From assembly GCA_023336205.1 (NCBI GenBank), contig JALQCR010000028.1, positions 24,184-88,183 of the forward strand: a stretch of DNA of 64,000 nt. The letters are read 5' to 3'. Origin of the DNA: Pseudanabaena sp. Salubria-1 (GTDB lineage: Bacteria > Cyanobacteriota > Cyanobacteriia > Pseudanabaenales > Pseudanabaenaceae). Every line of letters begins with the position of its first letter. Positions within the stretch are counted from its first letter, which is position 1. Position numbers and translations under genes: made by a program. Positions 59,487 through 64,000 of this stretch are shown piece by piece. Below the pieces are notes generated by a model. It was given only the letters and a program-made list of their open reading frames with translations. It did no database searches and was not told the origin of the DNA.

Positions 59487-61490
59487 CTAGAATTTCTCTC
59501 CCAGACCAAAGCTAAATTGCGTGCCACCATTTGAGCCGATACCATAGTCCACTCTGATTGAACCTAGAGGAGATTGTACTCGCACCCCTATGCCATAACC
59601 TGCGCCATTACCTGTCTTATTTCTAGCTCCCGCAGGATTACCTGGCACGGATGAGGCTGAGCCTAAATCAGTACCATAGTCAAAGAACAGGACTCCACCG
59701 ACAATATTAAAGACAGGAAAACGATATTCCGCAGAGAAGATACCAAAACTACGACCGCTTCCAATTTTGCCTTCATCCCAGCCGCGTACTGAGTTACTAC
59801 CGCCGAGTTGAAATGCTTCGTAGGGAGGCAAAGTACCGATTACAGTGCCTGCTTGAAAGTTGAAGGCGAGCGTTTGATTACCTTCAGAGAAATTCAAGAA
59901 CTTCACGGGAAAGAAATGACTGTAGCTAGCGCGAACCCGATTCAAAAATACTGAACCCAAACCAACGGGGATCGACTGCTCAGTGGCAATCCGAAATACA
60001 GAACCAGAAGATGGCTTAATCGGATTGTCTCGCTGATCGGTAGCATAGGCAAATTGCAGCAATAGCAAGTCATCTTGTCCAGTGCCACTAGCAGACAGTG
60101 GATTACCCAATGAGTCAGTCGCAGAGATCTCATTATTGTTGCTATTGGTAATGCTAACTCGTTCAAAGCGTAAGCCCAGAGAGGCTGTTGTGGCAGGGCC
60201 CAAGGGTCGAGAGAAGCTAAAACCTGTACCAAGTCGGTTGATGCGAGGACTATTATTGTCAACGCCAATCCCTATTGGGCTATCAAAAATATAGCTAAAC
60301 AAACTGCGGTTGAAAATATTAGCGGTGAAGGAAGTCCGATTCGGATCACCCGCCAGCCAAGGATCGGTGAAGTTGAGGTCAAATAGTAATTCGCGTTCAC
60401 CAACCTGAATATCTAAACCAAGCTTTTGGTTGTTACCACCAAGGTTTTGCTGCTGAAAACTGACTGTACCGAATAATCCTGTTGATGAACTTAAACCTGC
60501 ACCTGCGGCAATCGAGCCTGTGTTGCGTTCTTTGACATTGACAGTCACAATCACTTTGCGTGGATCTGTCCCAGGCGCAAGACCGATGTTGAGATCTTCA
60601 AATAAACCGAGAGCAAAGACTTTTTGTAAGTCACCTTGAACTGTGTTTTTATTGAAGATTTCGCCTTCTTTAATCGTCAGCTCACGGGTAATGATAAAGT
60701 CGCGAGTTGTTCCAGTGACAGGTTTGCCTTCTTTGTCAACGGTTTTGCCGTCTTCATTGATAAAGGCAACTTTGATGTCTTCGATCACACCTTCAGAAAC
60801 GACTAGATTAATATTTCCATCAGGAGTTGCCTTGATATCAACAATCTGAGCTAGGACATAGCCCTTGTCTTGGTAGTATTTTTCAAGTTCTTTAACTCCA
60901 GTTTGGATATCTTTGAGGTTAGTGATTTTACCAACCTGTGATCCAAAGATCCGATCAACTACACCTGCTTCTAAGACTTTTGTTCCTTCTGTGTTGACGG
61001 ACTTGAGTACAGGATTTGGTAATACAAAGAACGTTACGCGCACACCAATATCCGTATCTTCAGGCTCAGCTTGCACATTTGAGAAAAAGCCAGTGGCAAA
61101 TACAGCGTTGATGTCTGATTGGAGTTGAGTACGAGTTACAGTCCGACCTGGTTTTGTGGCGATCGCATCGTAAATTCTTTGCTCTAGTTCAGGCGGTAAT
61201 GGAGGTTGCCCTTCTGGAGTTTTAATTGCAACTTCGCCCACTAGCACTTGAGTTTCCGTCGTGGTTGCTGGGGCAGGTGTAGCAGAGGGTAGCGCAAAAG
61301 TTGGGGATGGACTGGGAGGGATTGGCGTGCTTGGCTCAGCAGGCTTCTCAGATGCTGGAGTAGTAGTTGGCTGCGGAGTTGGCGCTTGAGCAATCTCTTG
61401 CCTTGCAGGAGCAGCCTGTGCCAGCAAAGGACTTGTCAGTAACGTGCTGGATGCGGCAATGGCTGTGAATAAGAGCAAGTTTATACGCAT
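59487..61490 (-). CDS. bamA: Outer membrane protein assembly factor (BamA/Omp85, Toc75-type)
   Basis: Inserts beta-barrel proteins into the outer membrane. The start at 61490 (MRINLLLFTAIAASSTLL) gives a signal peptide of ~28 residues, then a proline/threonine-rich linker (TPASEKPAEPSTPIPPSPSP), three POTRA domains (about 85-330, as in other cyanobacterial Omp85) and a C-terminal barrel with the lid motif FQLGGSNSVRGWDEG (about 567-581) and final GGTQFSFGLGEKF ending in F. It heads the lipid A operon. Confidence 0.93.
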   Translation of the reverse strand: MRINLLLFTAIAASSTLLTSPLLAQAAPARQEIAQAPTPQPTTTPASEKPAEPSTPIPPSPSPTFALPSATPAPATTTETQVLVGEVAIKTPEGQPPLPPELEQRIYDAIATKPGRTVTRTQLQSDINAVFATGFFSNVQAEPEDTDIGVRVTFFVLPNPVLKSVNTEGTKVLEAGVVDRIFGSQVGKITNLKDIQTGVKELEKYYQDKGYVLAQIVDIKATPDGNINLVVSEGVIEDIKVAFINEDGKTVDKEGKPVTGTTRDFIITRELTIKEGEIFNKNTVQGDLQKVFALGLFEDLNIGLAPGTDPRKVIVTVNVKERNTGSIAAGAGLSSSTGLFGTVSFQQQNLGGNNQKLGLDIQVGERELLFDLNFTDPWLAGDPNRTSFTANIFNRSLFSYIFDSPIGIGVDNNSPRINRLGTGFSFSRPLGPATTASLGLRFERVSITNSNNNEISATDSLGNPLSASGTGQDDLLLLQFAYATDQRDNPIKPSSGSVFRIATEQSIPVGLGSVFLNRVRASYSHFFPVKFLNFSEGNQTLAFNFQAGTVIGTLPPYEAFQLGGSNSVRGWDEGKIGSGRSFGIFSAEYRFPVFNIVGGVLFFDYGTDLGSASSVPGNPAGARNKTGNGAGYGIGVRVQSPLGSIRVDYGIGSNGGTQFSFGLGEKF

Positions 61491-61705
61491 AAAGTCTTCC
61501 AAACACCTACAGAATTTATTAACAAGAAACTATTAACGATCAAACACAAACAAGGGATTTATTACACTAGTAATAAATTACTATAACTTTCAACATCCCT
61601 ATATTGCTAGAGTCTTATTTTATTTAGTATATGTATCGGTCATACCATATGTAATCAGCCTAACTGGTGATGACGATACTAAAAGACATTCTCAGAGCCA
61701 AATTT

Positions 61706-62425
61706 TTAAGTTGCCAGGACTCGGTTCATTACCTCTTGATAGGCTTCTGCAATATTACCAAGATCTTGCCGAAAACGATCTTTGTCCATAATCCGTGCTG
61801 TTGGGTCAGATATCGCTTTATCCCAGAGACGACAAGTATCAGGGCTAATTTCATCGGCTAATAGTAAGCGTTCATTAACATCAACACCAATTTCCACCTT
61901 AAAATCAACAAGGAGCAAATTGCAGCGATCAAAAAATGTTTGCAGATGCTGATTAATATCTAGTGCTAGCTGTTTGAGTTGGTCAACTTGTTCTGGTGTG
62001 GCGAGATCGAGCATCGCCACATGAGCATCAGTAATCAGAGGATCGCCAAGGTCATCATTTTTATAGAAAAATTCGACAAGGGGCTTTTTGAGAGGTTGAC
62101 CTTGCTCTAGACCAAGACGTTTGCAAATACTTCCAGCGGCAATATTGCGGACGACAACTTCGATTGGCAAAATCTTAACGGCAACAACTTGCATCTCATT
62201 AGGTGAGACTTGCTTAATGAAGTGAGTTGCCATCCCTTGGGCTTCTAAATACTGAAAAATATGCGAGGCGATCGCACAGTTCATTTCTCCTTTATTAGCG
62301 ATCGAGCCTTTTTTAAGAGCATTGAAGGCGGTTGCGTCGTCTTTGTAGCGCGACAGCAAAATATTGGGATCATCTGTTGTAAACAGAATTTTGGCTTTGC
62401 CTTCGTAGAGCTTGGTTCCACTCAT
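61706..62425 (-). CDS. purC: Phosphoribosylaminoimidazole-succinocarboxamide synthase (SAICAR synthase)
   Basis: De novo purine step that joins aspartate to CAIR using ATP. The start at 62425 (MSGTKLYEGKAKILF) matches the family; an upstream ATG at 62473 would overlap a palindrome. ATP- and substrate-binding regions are YEGKAKILFTTDDPNILLSR, VRNIAAGSICKRLGLEQGQP and LLADEISPDTCRLWDKA. The 239 residues are of usual size. Monocistronic. Confidence 0.95.
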   Translation of the reverse strand: MSGTKLYEGKAKILFTTDDPNILLSRYKDDATAFNALKKGSIANKGEMNCAIASHIFQYLEAQGMATHFIKQVSPNEMQVVAVKILPIEVVVRNIAAGSICKRLGLEQGQPLKKPLVEFFYKNDDLGDPLITDAHVAMLDLATPEQVDQLKQLALDINQHLQTFFDRCNLLLVDFKVEIGVDVNERLLLADEISPDTCRLWDKAISDPTARIMDKDRFRQDLGNIAEAYQEVMNRVLAT

Positions 62426-62472
62426 GGATAGATATAGCGATAGTAGTTGCTTAAGTATTCTATCGGATAGCA

Positions 62473-62523
62473 AACCCCATGAGAGATTTGCAGCGCTTCG
62501 CGCTGCAAATCTCTCATGGGGTT
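62473..62523. repeat. GC-apex palindrome abutting the pabB/trpE-like stop
   Basis: Arms 62473-62496 and 62500-62523, 24-bp perfect, apex GCAGCGC-TTC-GCGCTGC. The right arm overlaps two bases of the stop codon of the minus-strand gene at 62522, and it lies upstream of purC. Confidence 0.88.
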
Positions 62524-63871
62524 AGGTCAAGCCTAGTGCTGCTAACTGAGCCTGAGCTTTTTGCAAAGATTCGTACCATTCGCGATCGCTAACGCTATCA
62601 GCGACAATCCCTGCTCCGACCTGACCCCAGATATGATTGTCAGTCTTGAGCAAAGTCCGAATCAGAATATTCAGATCCATATTGCCGCGCCGATCAATAT
62701 AGCCGCAGGAGCCATAAAACAAACTGCGGCGCTGTGGTTCTAGCTTCTCGACGATTTCCATACAGCGCACTTTGGGACAGCCCGTAATTGTTCCCCCAGG
62801 AAAAGTAGCCCGAATGAGATCAACAAAGTTAAGATCGCTGCGTAATGTCCCCACCACATTACTAACAAGATGCATAACATGACTGTATCGTTCGATCGCG
62901 AAGAGTTCATCGACTATTACGCTGCCCCATTCACAAACTCGTCCGAGGTCATTGCGCTCAAGGTCAACAAGCATAATATGTTCGGCTTGCTCTTTTGTAC
63001 AGGCAAGTAATTCGCGCTCAAATTCGAGATCTTGTTGTTTATCTTTACCGCGTGGTCTTGTGCCTGCGATCGGTCTGGTTTCCGCATGGCGATCGCGCAA
63101 GCTGACCAGACGCTCAGGGGAAACGCTAATTACTTCGCCCCAAGTTGTGCGCCAATAGCTGGCAAAGGGCGATGGATTAATTTTTTGCAAATGGCGGTAC
63201 AGTTGCCATCCATCCGATGCCCAAGGGTAGCCATAGCGCATCGAAAGATTTGCCTGAAAAATATTACCAGCATAAATATGCTGTTTTGCTTGATTCACCA
63301 TGGCTTCATAGCCTTGTTGATCTGGTCTACAGGTAAACTTTGTTCCTGCCTTCGGCAGGAGCAAAGTTTGATTTGTGGGAGAAATTTCTTTGTTTAAGCG
63401 ATCGCTTAGTTCGGTTAATTCGTGATCATCGCTAGCCGCTAGCCAAATATTTTGAGTTTGATGATCGATTACGGCAAAGCTAGATGGCTCGTACCAAAAG
63501 GCAACTGGAAAGGGCAAAGTGTCTGGCTTAGTATATGGCAATCGCTCAATTTCCCATGCGAGATCATAGCCCAACCAACCTAAATATCCGCCTGTGAATG
63601 GTAAATGAGTGGGTAAAGCAGAATTAGGATTTTGAGAAGACTGCATCCGCGATCGCAATTTTTCAAGGCATGGCAGAATCTCACCGACCTCAGGAGTCCA
63701 AATCTGTCGCGGTTTTCCTGCGGCGATCGAATATCTTGCTAATTTTGAAGGGACTGTGGCTGGACTTTCTAGTAGAACTGTAATCGGTTCATCTGCATAA
63801 AGCGATTCCCATAGATCTGCACCAGTCATATTTTCAGGTAGCGATCGCTGAAGACACAACCAATCGGACAT
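62522..63871 (-). CDS. pabB: Anthranilate/aminodeoxychorismate synthase component I family protein
   Basis: Chorismate-binding enzyme of 449 residues. The catalytic C-terminal domain shows YPWASDGWQLYRHLQKINPS, SPERLVSLRDRHAETRPIAG, MLVDLERNDLGRVCEWGSV, FPGGTITGCPKVRCMEIVEK and CGYIDRRGNMDLNILIRTLL. The N-terminal half (FTGGYLGWLGYDLAWEIERL) fits PabB better than TrpE because the TrpE tryptophan-binding pattern is not evident, and the PIAGTRPRG(K)D segment is shared by both. The choice of PabB is therefore tentative. The start (MSDWLCLQRSLPEN) lies 30-odd bases from the artefactual end. Confidence 0.8.
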   Translation of the reverse strand: MSDWLCLQRSLPENMTGADLWESLYADEPITVLLESPATVPSKLARYSIAAGKPRQIWTPEVGEILPCLEKLRSRMQSSQNPNSALPTHLPFTGGYLGWLGYDLAWEIERLPYTKPDTLPFPVAFWYEPSSFAVIDHQTQNIWLAASDDHELTELSDRLNKEISPTNQTLLLPKAGTKFTCRPDQQGYEAMVNQAKQHIYAGNIFQANLSMRYGYPWASDGWQLYRHLQKINPSPFASYWRTTWGEVISVSPERLVSLRDRHAETRPIAGTRPRGKDKQQDLEFERELLACTKEQAEHIMLVDLERNDLGRVCEWGSVIVDELFAIERYSHVMHLVSNVVGTLRSDLNFVDLIRATFPGGTITGCPKVRCMEIVEKLEPQRRSLFYGSCGYIDRRGNMDLNILIRTLLKTDNHIWGQVGAGIVADSVSDREWYESLQKAQAQLAALGLT

Positions 63872-63905
63872 AGAGAGATTTCGTAAGGTATGGCTTTATT
63901 ATAGA

Positions 63906-64000
<95 letters not shown>

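Overview
The window comes from a cyanobacterium, most probably a Pseudanabaena-like lineage (the genus is inferred). It carries petB and petD of the thylakoid cytochrome b6f complex, the HIP1 octamer GCGATCGC is scattered throughout, and several genes are of cyanobacterial types (DUF3181, DHNA-CoA thioesterase, the LpxB-related protein, a DevA-type ATPase). It also has a complete outer-membrane block (bamA-lpxC-fabZ-lpxA). The last ~95 bases are poly-G/poly-T and look like a contig-end artefact.

Layout. 1-18 kb is mostly core genome: a (p)ppGpp synthetase/hydrolase, an anti-sigma kinase, PBP2, ilvC, petBD, aroC and uvrC. 14.6-35.4 kb is a cell-surface polysaccharide locus. It holds the dTDP-rhamnose genes rfbC-B-D-A, Wzm/Wzt ABC export genes, a UDP-GlcNAc 2-epimerase, an asparagine synthase, several glycosyltransferases and methyltransferases, and an IS30 copy. 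Inside it, 19.5-26.1 kb is a rearranged patch where Uma2 nucleases, retropepsin-like proteases and pieces of wzt, wzm and a methyltransferase gene recur as segmental duplications.

35.4-47 kb is the accessory region. A TldD/PmbA gene is followed by a cassette-like segment with two DUF433/DUF5615 toxin-antitoxin pairs, bounded by two attC-like sites. Next is a glycosyltransferase-like gene split by an IS1 and an ISAs1 element; removing both with one target-site copy each restores a 364-residue frame. A three-level nested IS follows (IS1634 containing IS5 containing an IS701-like element). 47-63.9 kb returns to core metabolism: an LpxB-like protein, DHNA-CoA thioesterase, DAHP synthase, argH, a histidine kinase, the lipid A/BamA block, purC and a pabB/trpE-like gene.

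The most striking non-coding feature is a set of at least twelve intergenic palindromes. They share a short GC apex (often GGCGC-NNN-GCGCC), but each locus has its own long, nearly perfect arms, and eight of them start within about one codon of a stop codon. Two further families of small mobile-looking hairpin elements, and a MITE sharing ends with the ISAs1 element, are also present. No tRNA, rRNA or CRISPR array was recognised.
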